Of a stretch of DNA of 64,000 bases, positions 53,725 through 63,251 are shown piece after piece (the first letter of the stretch is position 1; every line of letters begins with the position of its first letter). The notes below the pieces were generated by a model. It was not told where the DNA came from. It ran no database searches and saw only the letters and a program-made list of their open reading frames with translations. Source of the DNA: Desulfurivibrio sp. (GTDB lineage: Bacteria; Desulfobacterota; Desulfobulbia; Desulfobulbales; SURF-16); the NCBI GenBank assembly GCA_003605035.1, contig QZKJ01000008.1, positions 1-64,000 on the forward strand. The letters are read 5' to 3'. The position numbers and the translations under genes were made by a program.

Positions 53725-55437
53725 TTACTCAGCCAGCAGATTCGGATCCAGGGCCCGCAGCTGATCTTCGGTGGCTTTCTGGTTCTGCTTCACCTTGTCG
53801 ATAATATCCGCCTGGGGATACTTCTGCTGCACCAGCAGCAGCAGACGCCGCGATTCGAGCAGCAGTGACTTTTTCTGCTCAATGTCCGTCGATTTCCGCG
53901 CCTTAATGAATAAATTCGCCGCCTCCTTGCGCAGTTCCGCGGCCGCCAGATTGACGGCCTCGGCAATTTTCAGCCTGGCCTGGTCCTGGTAGGAGGTGTC
54001 AAGCAGCTCCTCAAACAGGACGATGGACTGATCAAACTGCTGATGATCAAGCACTTCCATGGCCTTCTGCCATTTGGCGTCAAGGGCCTCCTTTTCCTGC
54101 AGTATCTGCAACTGCGCTTCCTGGGCCTGCTGGGCTCTGATCTCCTCTTCAAGGGCCTTGACCGGGGAAACAGTCTCCCCGGGCTGGGCCTCCCCGGACC
54201 AGGGGGCCAGCACCGCCAGGGCCTCGGCGAATTTCCGTTCAGCCGCCAGCTGTCTGGCCTGTGCCATGGCCGCATCGGCATTCTGCTGCAGCGGGGCGCC
54301 CCCGGTCTTATCCAGCAGCTCCCGCGCCATCCGCGCGTGGACCGTTCCCGGGAAAAGCTCTTCCAGGCGCTGCACGCTTTCCACCATATCCGGCGACGCC
54401 TGCGTCCCGTCATACTGCAGCCAGCCTTTCAGGACCCGCCGGTAAAGCTCCAACTCACTCCCATGTTCCGTCTCCCCGGCAAGCAGGGCCAGCTGGCTTT
54501 CCGCCTGCACCTCCCCCTGTTTCAGGCTGGCAAAGAGCCCGGCCACCCCTTCATATTCCTGGCGGGCCCGGGAAAATTTTCCTTCGGCAAAAAGCAGGTC
54601 CGCAGCCTGCAGGCGCAGCGGCCACGCCTGCAGAGCATCCTTGCCCCGGGCTGCGCCAAGCAGCACATCAGCCGCCTGCTCGAGCCTGCCGGTGGCCCGC
54701 AGGGAGCGGGCATACGCTTCCCTGGTTTCCGGCGCTATTCCCGCCTCAGCGCCTGAACCGAGCAAATTCTCATAGGACTCCACCACCTTGGCATGATCGC
54801 CCTGGGCGGCCCAGTAGCGGACCACCCCTTCCGCCTGGCCGGCCACCGTCTGCCGGTAGGTCTGCAGCTGTTCGGGAATCACCGCGGCGGCCGCGGTGAA
54901 AACCTGCTGGCAATCACTCTCCAGATAAACAATATCCTGCTGAAAGGCGGCGTAGGGCGAGCCGGTGCCGCCCAGCCCGCCGCTGCTTAAAGTGGACTGC
55001 AGTGCAAGATAGCCGTCAACAATGGTGTTGAGGGCATCCGTGCATTCCCGCCATTTTTCCGGCTGCGGCAGGGCAAGGTCATGCTGGGAAAAGCTCGCGG
55101 TCAGCCCCTGCCATTGCTCCTGCCTGTCACGATAGTGGCTGAGGCGGGTCGACACATAGTCTGCCATGCCGGCCAGCACCGCCGGATCAAGACGGCCGGC
55201 CGCCGGCAGGCCGGGGGCTGGTTCGCCCGCTTTTTCCGCTTCCAGAGCGGCAGGGACTGGCGGCACAGGGGCCGCAGCCTTTTCCACCTCCGCCGGCGCC
55301 TCTTTTTCCATCTCCACATACGGGGGCACTTTTTTCTTTGGCCCCAGCAATCCCCCGGCGGTCTGACACCCGCCGAGCAGCAAAAGCATCGCTGCCCCCA
55401 CCACAAGCCTGCCTGCAAAAAGATTCTTGTCGATCAT
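53725..55437 (-). CDS. TPR-like outer-membrane lipoprotein, partner of the adjacent PBP
   Basis: 570 residues. A lipoprotein signal is clear: a hydrophobic stretch ending LLLLGGC, with Cys at about 24. A Pro/Glu/Ala linker follows, then helical repeats of TPR/TolA-like type (for example YARSLRATGRLEQAADVLLGAARGKDA; LFAEGKFSRARQEYEGVAGL) and a C-terminal coiled coil. It lies 24 bases after the bifunctional PBP gene, so both are probably co-transcribed. The arrangement recalls LpoA, an outer-membrane lipoprotein with TPR-like repeats that activates PBP1A; whether it does so here is an inference. Confidence 0.8.
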   Translation of the reverse strand: MIDKNLFAGRLVVGAAMLLLLGGCQTAGGLLGPKKKVPPYVEMEKEAPAEVEKAAAPVPPVPAALEAEKAGEPAPGLPAAGRLDPAVLAGMADYVSTRLSHYRDRQEQWQGLTASFSQHDLALPQPEKWRECTDALNTIVDGYLALQSTLSSGGLGGTGSPYAAFQQDIVYLESDCQQVFTAAAAVIPEQLQTYRQTVAGQAEGVVRYWAAQGDHAKVVESYENLLGSGAEAGIAPETREAYARSLRATGRLEQAADVLLGAARGKDALQAWPLRLQAADLLFAEGKFSRARQEYEGVAGLFASLKQGEVQAESQLALLAGETEHGSELELYRRVLKGWLQYDGTQASPDMVESVQRLEELFPGTVHARMARELLDKTGGAPLQQNADAAMAQARQLAAERKFAEALAVLAPWSGEAQPGETVSPVKALEEEIRAQQAQEAQLQILQEKEALDAKWQKAMEVLDHQQFDQSIVLFEELLDTSYQDQARLKIAEAVNLAAAELRKEAANLFIKARKSTDIEQKKSLLLESRRLLLLVQQKYPQADIIDKVKQNQKATEDQLRALDPNLLAE

Positions 55438-55461
55438 GATAGCGTTACACCTACCCCACGG

Positions 55462-58400
55462 TTATTGCTTTTCACTGTTGCGCCAGTAGGGAAGATAATA
55501 GCGCTCCAGTTCGATTTCTCCGCCGGCAAGAACCTTGCCGAAGGTGACCACCCGGCTCGTCTCCCCGGCGCCTGCCAGATCCGAGGCCAGCAGGCCGCCG
55601 CCGCTGACCGCAACCGGCGCCTCGATCTGGCCAAGGGCCGGATAAAACAGCGGCACCACGCTGCTGCCGGAAAAGGCCATATCAGCCATGTCAAGCGAGC
55701 CGGCATAATCCCTGGTAAAGATGATGCCTCGCGCCACCTTGGTCCAGACCGGCAGGGCCCCGCTGGAGCCGGCAATCCGGATGGAAGAGTGCACCATCGG
55801 CCGGTTGTCGTCAAAGCCCACATAGGCGGCCAGGGCAAAACTGCCCCCTTCAACGATCAGGCCATCTCTCTTGCCGCGTACGGCAGGCACCACCCCGGCA
55901 AAGGAGGAGTTGGTGAAACGATTGGCTGTGCCGGTTTTGCCGAGCACCGGCACCGTCATCTGCAGCTCGGCAAGCTGCGACTCCACAGCGGGATCGCTGC
56001 TTTGCAGCGGAATGCTGCTGGCAGAGCGGCCGGTGCCGAACCTGACCACATTGCGCAGGATATCGCTGACCGCCACTGCCGTCTTGCCGTCAATGACCCG
56101 TTTTTTCACCATCGTGCTTGTGTAAATCACATCCCCCTCCGCGGTCTCTATTCTGTCAATAAGCGCCAGTCCGGGGTTGCCGCTCTCCTCCGGGTTATAG
56201 GAGATGCCGCTGGTCAACGCCTCATAGACACGGACCAGCTCATACAGACTCATGACATTGGAGCCAAGGGGAAAGGAGAGCACGGGCTCCAGCTCACTGG
56301 TCACCCCCATGGCCCGGCTGAGATTGATGAGATAGCGCAGGCCGGCCAGCACCCGGAAATCGCGGATGGCATGCAGGACGTCATCGCCATAGGCAGGCTG
56401 AGACAACAGCTTCTGGTATTCCCGCTGGAAGTTTTCCTGCAGCAGGTCAAGGGTGGCCAGGCTCAGCAGGTTGTCAATGCGCACCTCCTGCCAGAAACGG
56501 GCCGCAGCCTCAGGGGTCATTTCGGCCAGCAGCCGCTGCAGGTCGGTTCTGCCGACCGGCAGCCCGCCGCCGCCTGGGTCGGCATCGCTGTAAATGAAAC
56601 GATCTGCCGCAGTTAAGCCGCCGCCGACCTGCCCCTGGCCAGCTGTGGCCGTAGCAGGCTGAACGAAGAGGCCCGGCACCAGATAACCGCCTGCCGGGTC
56701 GGCAAGAGAGGCGGCTGCAGCCCGCAGCCGCTGCTGCAGATTGGTGTACCTGATAAAACTGCGGCTGATGATGTTTTGCCGCAGCTGCGCCTCCTCGGCC
56801 CTGACATCGTCGGTCAAATCATCCAGCTCTTTCTCAAATTGGTCACTGTAGTGAAAAAGATCGAGATTCTGCCACTCCTCCTGCCGGCCGTCAAAGATGA
56901 GATCCGCTTCGCTGGCTGCCACCGCCAGGTCAAAGGCGGCCCTCCGCAAGGCGCCGTCATCCACCAGCACCCCCATCTTGTCCCTCACCCGCCGGGTATA
57001 CTGCTCATACGACTCGCCGTTCTCCCGGGCCATGCCGACCCCGGCCAGCAGGTCTTTGAACTGGGCCGGCGTCAGCCGGTCACAGAGATGGTACAGCAGC
57101 CAGACTGAGGCCACGTTTTCCGAGTGCACCCCTGCCCAGCTCATGGAGACCCTTTTATGGGGACTGATGTGATCGGGCCGCGGGATGTAGGCATTGCGCT
57201 GGTAGATGAACATGGCCCGTTCGTTGCTGAGCTGGTCCAGGGTGTTCCAGCCGAGCTGGATTGCCGCCGCATAGAGCAGCGGTTTGACCACCGAGCCCAT
57301 CGCCCTTTTGGCGGCTATGGCCCGGTTATAAAAATAATTATCCATGCCGCCGGCCAGGGCCAGCATCCTCCCCTCCTGCAGCACCAGGGAGGCGCCCTGC
57401 AGCTCCGGATATTTTTCCAGGTTGAAAAGATACTGGCCCTCTTGGACACCCTTCTGCCGCACGGACAGATAAACCAGATCCCCGGCCTGCAGCTCTTTGA
57501 GCAGCAGGGGCAGATCCCTGCTGCTGCTGGTGCTCCAGCGATGCCCCTTGTACTGCACCAGCGAGGCGAGCAACGGCAGCAACCCCTCTTGATCGATCAC
57601 GCCTGCCGGCTCCGCCTCCTGGCCGTCGGCTGCAAAGGAAATCAACACCCGTACCGGCGGGCCTTTTTCAATTTCCTGCACCCGGCCCATCAGAAACTGG
57701 CCTTCGGACAGATTGTTGCCGACCCCGAAGGGCAGCTCGGCATAACGCTGCTGGAGCTCGGCGCGGTCGTAGCCGCGCAGTTTGACATCGAGCTGGCTCA
57801 ACTCGCTCTGCAGGGCAAAGAGATTACCGTCCTGCAGCTTATTGTCGATACTGGTAAATATCCGCACCCCGGAGGTGGCCACGTTCTCTATGCCGTATTC
57901 CAGCAGGCTCGCTTCAACCGCCGGATCATCCAGCCCGTCCTTGACCAGATCCATCAGGGTGTTCAGACGGAACTGCATTTTCCCCCGGTTGAAGGGAATC
58001 TCCCGGTTCAGGGACTGCTGATACACCTCGGCGGAGATCATCTCCAGCCGGTACATCTGCCCCAGCACGTAAGCCGTGCGCACTTTGGCATTGCGCCTGG
58101 CTTCCGCTGATCCGGCCTCATCCCTGCTGATAAAGGGATTGTAGTAATTCGGCCGCTTGACGCTGCCGGCGACAAAGGCAGCTTCCACCAGATCAAGCTG
58201 CTCCGGTTCCTTGTCAAAATAATAACGGGCCGCCACTCCCAGGCCCCGGCCGTTACCGCTTACATAGAACTGGTTGGCGTAGAATTCGAGGATCTTTTCC
58301 TTGGGATAGTGGTATTCAAGACGCAAGGCAAAAAGCAGCTCGGTCAATTTGGCCTTCACCGACCGCCCCTTACGTTCGAAGAGATTTTTGGCGGTCTGCT

Positions 58401-58776
58401 GGGTGATGGTGCTGCCGCCCTGGACAATCCTGCCGGCGCGCAGGTTGGCATACATGGCCCGGGCAAAGCCGGGCAGGTCAATGCCGTGATGCTGGAAAAA
58501 CTGATGGTCTTCAGCCGCGATCAGGGCATTGACAAAATCCTGCGGCAGCTGGTCGTAGGAGACATACTGCCGATGGGCGTCCTGAAAGAAAACGCCGATC
58601 TTGGTTACCCCGTCGCGGCAGAAAACCGGACTTTCCCTGGCCAGGCTTTTTTCGATATTTTCCTGCCGGATGGCCTCTCCGGGGTGATAAACCACCAGCC
58701 ACATGAAGGCAGCGATGGCAAAAATAATGACAAAAGTGGAGAGCGCAGCAAAAATTAATAGAAATTTTTTAAACAT
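55462..58776 (-). CDS. Bifunctional penicillin-binding protein (GT51 transglycosylase/transpeptidase)
   Basis: 1104 residues from ATG 58776, long for a class A PBP. One membrane anchor at 5-30. GT51 domain (about 60-230): LIAAEDHQFFQHHGID (catalytic Glu89), GGSTITQQTAKNLF and FYANQFYVSGNGRGLG. Transpeptidase domain: SVVKP (Ser near 493), SENVAS near 551, and LGKTGTANRF (KTG) near 943. A long helical insertion separates the second and third motifs (about 590-760). It polymerises and cross-links peptidoglycan. A TTG-started form 14 residues longer is possible. The gene is divergent from mltD and followed by a TPR lipoprotein. Confidence 0.92.
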   Translation of the reverse strand: MFKKFLLIFAALSTFVIIFAIAAFMWLVVYHPGEAIRQENIEKSLARESPVFCRDGVTKIGVFFQDAHRQYVSYDQLPQDFVNALIAAEDHQFFQHHGIDLPGFARAMYANLRAGRIVQGGSTITQQTAKNLFERKGRSVKAKLTELLFALRLEYHYPKEKILEFYANQFYVSGNGRGLGVAARYYFDKEPEQLDLVEAAFVAGSVKRPNYYNPFISRDEAGSAEARRNAKVRTAYVLGQMYRLEMISAEVYQQSLNREIPFNRGKMQFRLNTLMDLVKDGLDDPAVEASLLEYGIENVATSGVRIFTSIDNKLQDGNLFALQSELSQLDVKLRGYDRAELQQRYAELPFGVGNNLSEGQFLMGRVQEIEKGPPVRVLISFAADGQEAEPAGVIDQEGLLPLLASLVQYKGHRWSTSSSRDLPLLLKELQAGDLVYLSVRQKGVQEGQYLFNLEKYPELQGASLVLQEGRMLALAGGMDNYFYNRAIAAKRAMGSVVKPLLYAAAIQLGWNTLDQLSNERAMFIYQRNAYIPRPDHISPHKRVSMSWAGVHSENVASVWLLYHLCDRLTPAQFKDLLAGVGMARENGESYEQYTRRVRDKMGVLVDDGALRRAAFDLAVAASEADLIFDGRQEEWQNLDLFHYSDQFEKELDDLTDDVRAEEAQLRQNIISRSFIRYTNLQQRLRAAAASLADPAGGYLVPGLFVQPATATAGQGQVGGGLTAADRFIYSDADPGGGGLPVGRTDLQRLLAEMTPEAAARFWQEVRIDNLLSLATLDLLQENFQREYQKLLSQPAYGDDVLHAIRDFRVLAGLRYLINLSRAMGVTSELEPVLSFPLGSNVMSLYELVRVYEALTSGISYNPEESGNPGLALIDRIETAEGDVIYTSTMVKKRVIDGKTAVAVSDILRNVVRFGTGRSASSIPLQSSDPAVESQLAELQMTVPVLGKTGTANRFTNSSFAGVVPAVRGKRDGLIVEGGSFALAAYVGFDDNRPMVHSSIRIAGSSGALPVWTKVARGIIFTRDYAGSLDMADMAFSGSSVVPLFYPALGQIEAPVAVSGGGLLASDLAGAGETSRVVTFGKVLAGGEIELERYYLPYWRNSEKQ

Positions 58777-59090
58777 TCCCGTAACAATATTAAAAAATGA
58801 ATCTAAATTCACCAGCAATTTTCAAAAAAAATCGGGGAATAGCAAAGTCTTCTCATAATGCTTTTCCGGTCTGTTCGCAAGAAATGCATGGGGAAGACGA
58901 CAATTTAATTGCATTTGCCATCCATGTCATGTAAGAAATCAAAGACTCATGGTATAAATTTTGCCACTTTCTTGCATGATCTATCGACTTCTCCAGTCGA
59001 CAGGCCCACAAATCATGAACGTTCAATCAGTCATGCCTGGTTGACCGTCCATGAATGCTTATCAACCCCAGCCCTTGTGGACTATTAAGA
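58777..59090. promoter_or_regulatory. Divergent control region of PBP and mltD
   Basis: 314 bases between divergent cell-wall genes, AT-rich. A short hairpin, TCGACT/AGTCGA, lies near 58984-59000. A candidate rightward promoter is listed separately. No clear leftward promoter found. Confidence 0.4.
58950..58964 (+). promoter_or_regulatory. Candidate promoter of mltD: sigma54-like TGG-N8-TTGC overlapping a TATAAA box
   Basis: TGGTATAAATTTTGC has the GG-N10-GC spacing of sigma54 promoters with TGG and TTGC intact, but only one base of the middle CAC. The same bases hold TATAAA, a good sigma70 -10 box, for which I find no convincing -35. Which, if either, is used cannot be told from sequence. 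Confidence 0.3.
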
Positions 59091-60788
59091 ATGCGACATA
59101 AACCGAACTATCTTTTACTTTTTATCCTGCCCATTCTGCTGGCCTTCCTGTGGGGCTGTGCGGCAATCGAACCCGCTTCCCAGGCACCGGCTGACACCGC
59201 TTCCGTCTCGACGGAGCCGGAGGAGGGCGCAGAGGAGGCGCCTGAGGCAAAGCCCCCGCCAGAGACGCTTGAGGCGGAGCTGCCGGTCGATGAGGTAAGC
59301 CTGCCCGAGCCTGAGGCAACCGTTGCCGAGGAGCTGCAGGAGCTGGAAAACCTTGGTGCCTGGGTGCCCGGAAATCCTTACAAGCCTGAAGAGGTCAGTT
59401 ATGATTTCCCGGTGACCATGAACAAACAGGTTGAGTTCTACCTGAACTTTTTCCAGAACAAGCAGCGGGACATCTTCACCCGCTGGCTTGAACGTTCCAC
59501 CCGCTATCTGCCCCTGATCCAGCAAGAGTTGCGCGCGGCCGGACTTCCCGAGGACCTGGCCTATCTGCCGATGATTGAAAGCGGCTACAGCCTCACGGCC
59601 CGTTCAACGGCCAATGCCGTCGGTCCCTGGCAGTTCATGCACGGCACGGCCCTTGGTTACGGCCTGGAAATCAACCGCTATGTGGATGAGCGCCGCGATC
59701 CGGAGAAATCAACCAAAGCGGCCGTCACCTATCTCGCCGACCTGTATAAGATGTTCGGCGACTGGCAGCTGGCGGTGGCCGCCTATAATGCCGGTGAAGG
59801 CACGATCAGCAGAGTCATCAGGAACTCCAGTTCCAGCGACTTCTGGGAGCTGGCCCAGGAGCAGTACCTGCCCAGTGAGACCAAAAGATATGTCCCCAAG
59901 CTGATTGCCGCCATCATCATTGCCAAAAACCCGGAAAAATACGGCTTCACCGGCATTAACTACGAGCCTCCCCTGGCTTACGAAACCGTGGAGGTGCCGG
60001 CCCGGACCTCCCTGCGCGCCGTGGAGGTTGCCTGCAAAGCCAGCCTCGACGAACTGCGCAACCTGAACCGTGACCTGCCCCAGTTCGTCACCCCGCCAAA
60101 CCAGGACACCTATGAGCTGAAAGTCCCGGTCGGCCAGAAGGAGCTGGTGGCGAAAAATCTCCCCAGAATCAGGGAAAACGTCACCATCGACTACAAGACG
60201 CATGTGGTGGCGGCGGGGGAAACCCTGACAAAAATATGCCAGCGCTACAACGTCAATAAAACAACCCTGCTCAAGGCAAATAATCTGCGTAAATCCAGGC
60301 TGACCAAAGGCCAGCGCCTGCGCATCCCCTATCAGCTCAGCACTTACGCCCTACTGGACCGGGAGGCCCCGCTGCAGCAGGCGGCGGCCGCGAAGCAGGC
60401 TGAAAGCAGCCTGGTGGTGCACAGGGTCAAGCGCGGCGAAACAATCGCGCACATCGCCAGCCGCTACCAGGTCACCCCCGAACTCATCGCCTCCTGGAAT
60501 GGCCTGCGCAACATCAATAAAATCAAGGCAGGCCAGCGGCTTGCCATTCATGCCGCCAAGCCCGGTGCCGGCGCAACCGTCATCGCCGGCCGTGCCGGCG
60601 GCGTCAAGCGGGAAACAGTCGCGGCCGCCAAACCCATCTACTATGAGGTGCGAAACGGGGATACCCTGTGGACCATTGCCCGTCGCTTTGATCTCACCGC
60701 CGACCAGCTCAGGCAGTGGAACAAGCTGAACAACGACGTGATCCATCCCGGTACCCGTCTGCAGGTGGAGAAAAAGAGCGTCCTGTAG
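59091..60788 (+). CDS. mltD: Membrane-bound lytic transglycosylase with LysM repeats (MltD-like)
   Basis: 565 residues from ATG 59091. A lipoprotein signal ends in FLWGC (Cys23), followed by an acidic Pro/Glu-rich linker. SLT domain (about 105-270): YLPMIESGYSLTARSTANAVG with the catalytic Glu near 162, WQFMHGTALGYGL, and AVAAYNAGEGTISRVI. Three LysM domains follow (about 375-418, 440-485 and 520-563: VVAAGETLTKICQRYNVN; VKRGETIAHIASRYQVT; VRNGDTLWTIARRFDLT), plus a weaker one before them. It cleaves peptidoglycan glycan strands at the outer membrane. An ATG 36 bases upstream is possible but would put extra residues before the signal peptide. Confidence 0.92.
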   Translation: MRHKPNYLLLFILPILLAFLWGCAAIEPASQAPADTASVSTEPEEGAEEAPEAKPPPETLEAELPVDEVSLPEPEATVAEELQELENLGAWVPGNPYKPEEVSYDFPVTMNKQVEFYLNFFQNKQRDIFTRWLERSTRYLPLIQQELRAAGLPEDLAYLPMIESGYSLTARSTANAVGPWQFMHGTALGYGLEINRYVDERRDPEKSTKAAVTYLADLYKMFGDWQLAVAAYNAGEGTISRVIRNSSSSDFWELAQEQYLPSETKRYVPKLIAAIIIAKNPEKYGFTGINYEPPLAYETVEVPARTSLRAVEVACKASLDELRNLNRDLPQFVTPPNQDTYELKVPVGQKELVAKNLPRIRENVTIDYKTHVVAAGETLTKICQRYNVNKTTLLKANNLRKSRLTKGQRLRIPYQLSTYALLDREAPLQQAAAAKQAESSLVVHRVKRGETIAHIASRYQVTPELIASWNGLRNINKIKAGQRLAIHAAKPGAGATVIAGRAGGVKRETVAAAKPIYYEVRNGDTLWTIARRFDLTADQLRQWNKLNNDVIHPGTRLQVEKKSVL

Positions 60789-60800
60789 CCTCTTTCTGCC

Positions 60801-61616
60801 ATGCACATACCGGGAAAAACAGCTCTGATCCTCGGCGCGGCAAAAGGCATCGGTAAACATCTGGGTCACGCCCTGGCCGCTGCCGGGGCAAGAGTCGTGC
60901 TCACCTACTACGACTGGCCGGAAGAAAGCAGCCGGATGCAGGACGAATTTGCCGCCCTGGGCTATGAACACCTGACGGTCAAGGTTGATCTGCGCAAGGC
61001 CGATGAGATCGCCGGCCTGTTTGAACGGATCGAAAACCGCTTTGGCGGGTTGGACATCCTGATCAACAATATCGAGCGGGGCGGCATGCCGGTGGTGCAT
61101 GGTCACTACACCCCTGAGCAATGGGATCTTGAAATGGAAACCACCCTCAAGGCCAAATGGTTTGTCTTCAATCGCGCCCTCCCCCTGCTGAAGGCATCCG
61201 GCGACGGGACGGCAATCAACATCTCCTCCATCGCCGGGCTGGTGGGCCGCGCAGGCCCGGCCGGCCTCATCTTCAACGACGGTTACAGCGCCGCCAACCG
61301 GGCGGTCTCCTCCTTTACCGAGACCTGGGCCCGCCAGGGGGCGCCGGAGGTCAGGGTCAACGAATTGATGCTCGGCTTCTTTGCCAGCCGGCATGCGGAA
61401 GGCACCAGGGGCTGGCCCCTGCTGGCCGAGGCGGAGCGGCAGGCCATCATCAACCACACCCTGCTCGGCCGCACCGGCAGGATGGCCGACATCATCAAGG
61501 CGGTTTTCTTCCTGATTGAGGATGCGGCTTTCATGACCGGCAGCGTTATCAGACTTGACGGCGGCTATATCCTGGGGGCGGAAGGGGTGCCGCCCATGCC
61601 GGCCGGGGTGCTCTAG
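60801..61616 (+). CDS. Short-chain dehydrogenase/reductase family protein lacking the catalytic lysine
   Basis: 271 residues. The nucleotide site is normal for a classical SDR: ALILGAAKGIGKHLG (GxxxGxG), and the catalytic Ser is in INISSIAG. The active-site YxxxK reads YSAAN (Tyr near 162), so the Lys is replaced by Asn. The usual NNAG motif reads NNIE. The C-terminus GSVIRLDGGYIL is typical. It probably binds NAD(P)(H); whether it is an active oxidoreductase is doubtful. It lies 12 bases after mltD on the same strand and may be co-transcribed with it. Confidence 0.85.
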   Translation: MHIPGKTALILGAAKGIGKHLGHALAAAGARVVLTYYDWPEESSRMQDEFAALGYEHLTVKVDLRKADEIAGLFERIENRFGGLDILINNIERGGMPVVHGHYTPEQWDLEMETTLKAKWFVFNRALPLLKASGDGTAINISSIAGLVGRAGPAGLIFNDGYSAANRAVSSFTETWARQGAPEVRVNELMLGFFASRHAEGTRGWPLLAEAERQAIINHTLLGRTGRMADIIKAVFFLIEDAAFMTGSVIRLDGGYILGAEGVPPMPAGVL

Positions 61617-61625
61617 CGCCTCATC

Positions 61626-61937
61626 TCAACCTTCCTTTTTCTTCTCCCGCTTGGCCTGCTGCTCCGCTCTCCTGAGGACATCCTCCATGGCCCATACCGG
61701 GATCTGGTGCATGATCACCTCCACTGCCGCGGTTTTGAGCGAATCCTTATCCTTGGGGTTATCCGGCTTGGCCTCGGCAATAATCTCCTCGGCGTCATAC
61801 CAGCAGAGCTCATGGCCCTGCTTGTCATAGACGGTCAGGATGCGCCTGTCCGGCTCATGGATATGCTCTTCCTCAATCACGTTGCCAACAATCTGCAACG
61901 CCAGCTCATAGGGCAGAAATTTTATTTCTTCAGACAT
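61626..61937 (-). CDS. Uncharacterised small acidic/basic protein
   Basis: 103 residues from ATG 61937 (GGAG eight bases upstream; an ATG four codons earlier lacks one). No membrane segment or signal. The first half looks mixed alpha/beta (IKFLPYELALQIVGNVIEEE; RRILTVYDKQGHELCWYDAEEI); the end is a Lys/Glu/Arg-rich helix. I do not recognise the family. It lies convergent to the SDR gene and 85 bases from the dgt end, so it may follow dgt in one message. Confidence 0.68.
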   Translation of the reverse strand: MSEEIKFLPYELALQIVGNVIEEEHIHEPDRRILTVYDKQGHELCWYDAEEIIAEAKPDNPKDKDSLKTAAVEVIMHQIPVWAMEDVLRRAEQQAKREKKKEG

Positions 61938-62021
61938 GAAAAACTCCATCTGAGATGAATAATCATCCCTTGTTGCGATTTACCATTAAAAAACCAGAAC
62001 AGTCCCATAAACAGCTCCACC

Positions 62022-63188
62022 TTATGCCAGGGCCCGTGGCCAGAAAATCCGCTGATACATATTCTGGGCATAACGGTCCGTCATACTGGCAATGAAATCA
62101 ACCACCCGCCTCTCCGGTGAGGCACTTATCGCAAAGGAACCGATTTCCCGTTCCAGGAAATCCCGGTTGTCCAGCAGGTATGCATACAGCTCCCGCAGCA
62201 TTTTGCAGGCCTTGACAAATTCCGTATGCACCTGGGGCGAACTGTAGACGTTAATGTATAAAAACTGACGGAGCAGCTGCATGACCTCGCCGACCTCCTG
62301 CTCGACCCCGAACAGCAGTTTGCCCTGGTGCGGCTCGGTGGCCGCCAGCACTGCCTGGATCATGGTGACGATGCGCTGGGAGTGTTTATTGCCCAGCACC
62401 TGCCGGCAGCGCGCCGGGATGTCCTCCTTGCGGATAACCAGACAACGGATGGCGTCATCCAGATCATGGCTCAGGTAGGCGATAATGTCGGCATAGCGCA
62501 CCACGCATCCCTCCGCCGTCACCGGCAGATCCCGCTTATTGTCCGGCAATACCTCGCCGTAGCCCTTGGAGTGCTTGGCAATGCCGTCACGCACTTCATA
62601 GGTGAGATTCAAACCCTGCCCGTCGTTTTCCAGCACATCCACCACCCGCAGACTCTGCCGGAAATGGGAAAACCCGCCGGGGACCAGTTCATTGAGCACG
62701 CTCTCCCCGGCATGGCCGAAGGGGGTGTGGCCGAGATCATGGGCCAGGGCAATGGCCTCAACCAGATCTTCGTTCAGGGATAAGGCCCTGGCAATGGTGC
62801 GGGCAATTTCCGAGACCTCCAGGGTATGGGTCAACCTGGTGCGGCAGTGGTCCCCGGTGGGGGCAAGAAAAACCTGGGTCTTGTGCTTCAACCGGCGAAA
62901 GGCCTTGGAATAGACAATGCTGTCCCGGTCACACTGGAAGGCGCTGCGGATCGGGCAGACCTCACCCGGCACAAAACGGCCTTTGCTTTCCGCGCTAAGA
63001 CAGGCGTAAGGCGAGAGATGCATTCTCTCTCTCTTTTCGATCTCCTCACGTATGGATAATCTGTTCTCGTTCGTCAAGCTGTTACGGATCTTCGCCAGCA
63101 GTACCGAGCCATGCCCGGCGCCATCTTCTCCTGCCTGCTGCAGGCCGGCGCGGGCAGGACCGGCACTTTTATCATTACCCGGCCTCAT
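62022..63188 (-). CDS. dgt: Deoxyguanosinetriphosphate triphosphohydrolase-like protein (HD domain)
   Basis: Up to 388 residues. HD-domain metal ligands are in CRTRLTHTLEVSEIARTIA and AIALAHDLGHTPFGHAGE; the N-terminal REEIEKRERMHLSPYACLSAESKGR is the usual opening of type-2 dNTPases, which hydrolyse dNTPs to nucleosides and triphosphate. The ATG at 63188 has no ribosome site and adds about 45 residues before this conserved opening, so the true start is probably nearer 63080-63040 (a TTG or GTG). The C-terminal RRVVDFIASMTDRYA stretch is complete. Confidence 0.88.
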   Translation of the reverse strand: MRPGNDKSAGPARAGLQQAGEDGAGHGSVLLAKIRNSLTNENRLSIREEIEKRERMHLSPYACLSAESKGRFVPGEVCPIRSAFQCDRDSIVYSKAFRRLKHKTQVFLAPTGDHCRTRLTHTLEVSEIARTIARALSLNEDLVEAIALAHDLGHTPFGHAGESVLNELVPGGFSHFRQSLRVVDVLENDGQGLNLTYEVRDGIAKHSKGYGEVLPDNKRDLPVTAEGCVVRYADIIAYLSHDLDDAIRCLVIRKEDIPARCRQVLGNKHSQRIVTMIQAVLAATEPHQGKLLFGVEQEVGEVMQLLRQFLYINVYSSPQVHTEFVKACKMLRELYAYLLDNRDFLEREIGSFAISASPERRVVDFIASMTDRYAQNMYQRIFWPRALA

Positions 63189-63251
63189 AGCGGTTGACGC
63201 GCTGTCTCCCTGCTATTAAGCTGAGATTTTCCCTTTTGTACGAGGCACACG

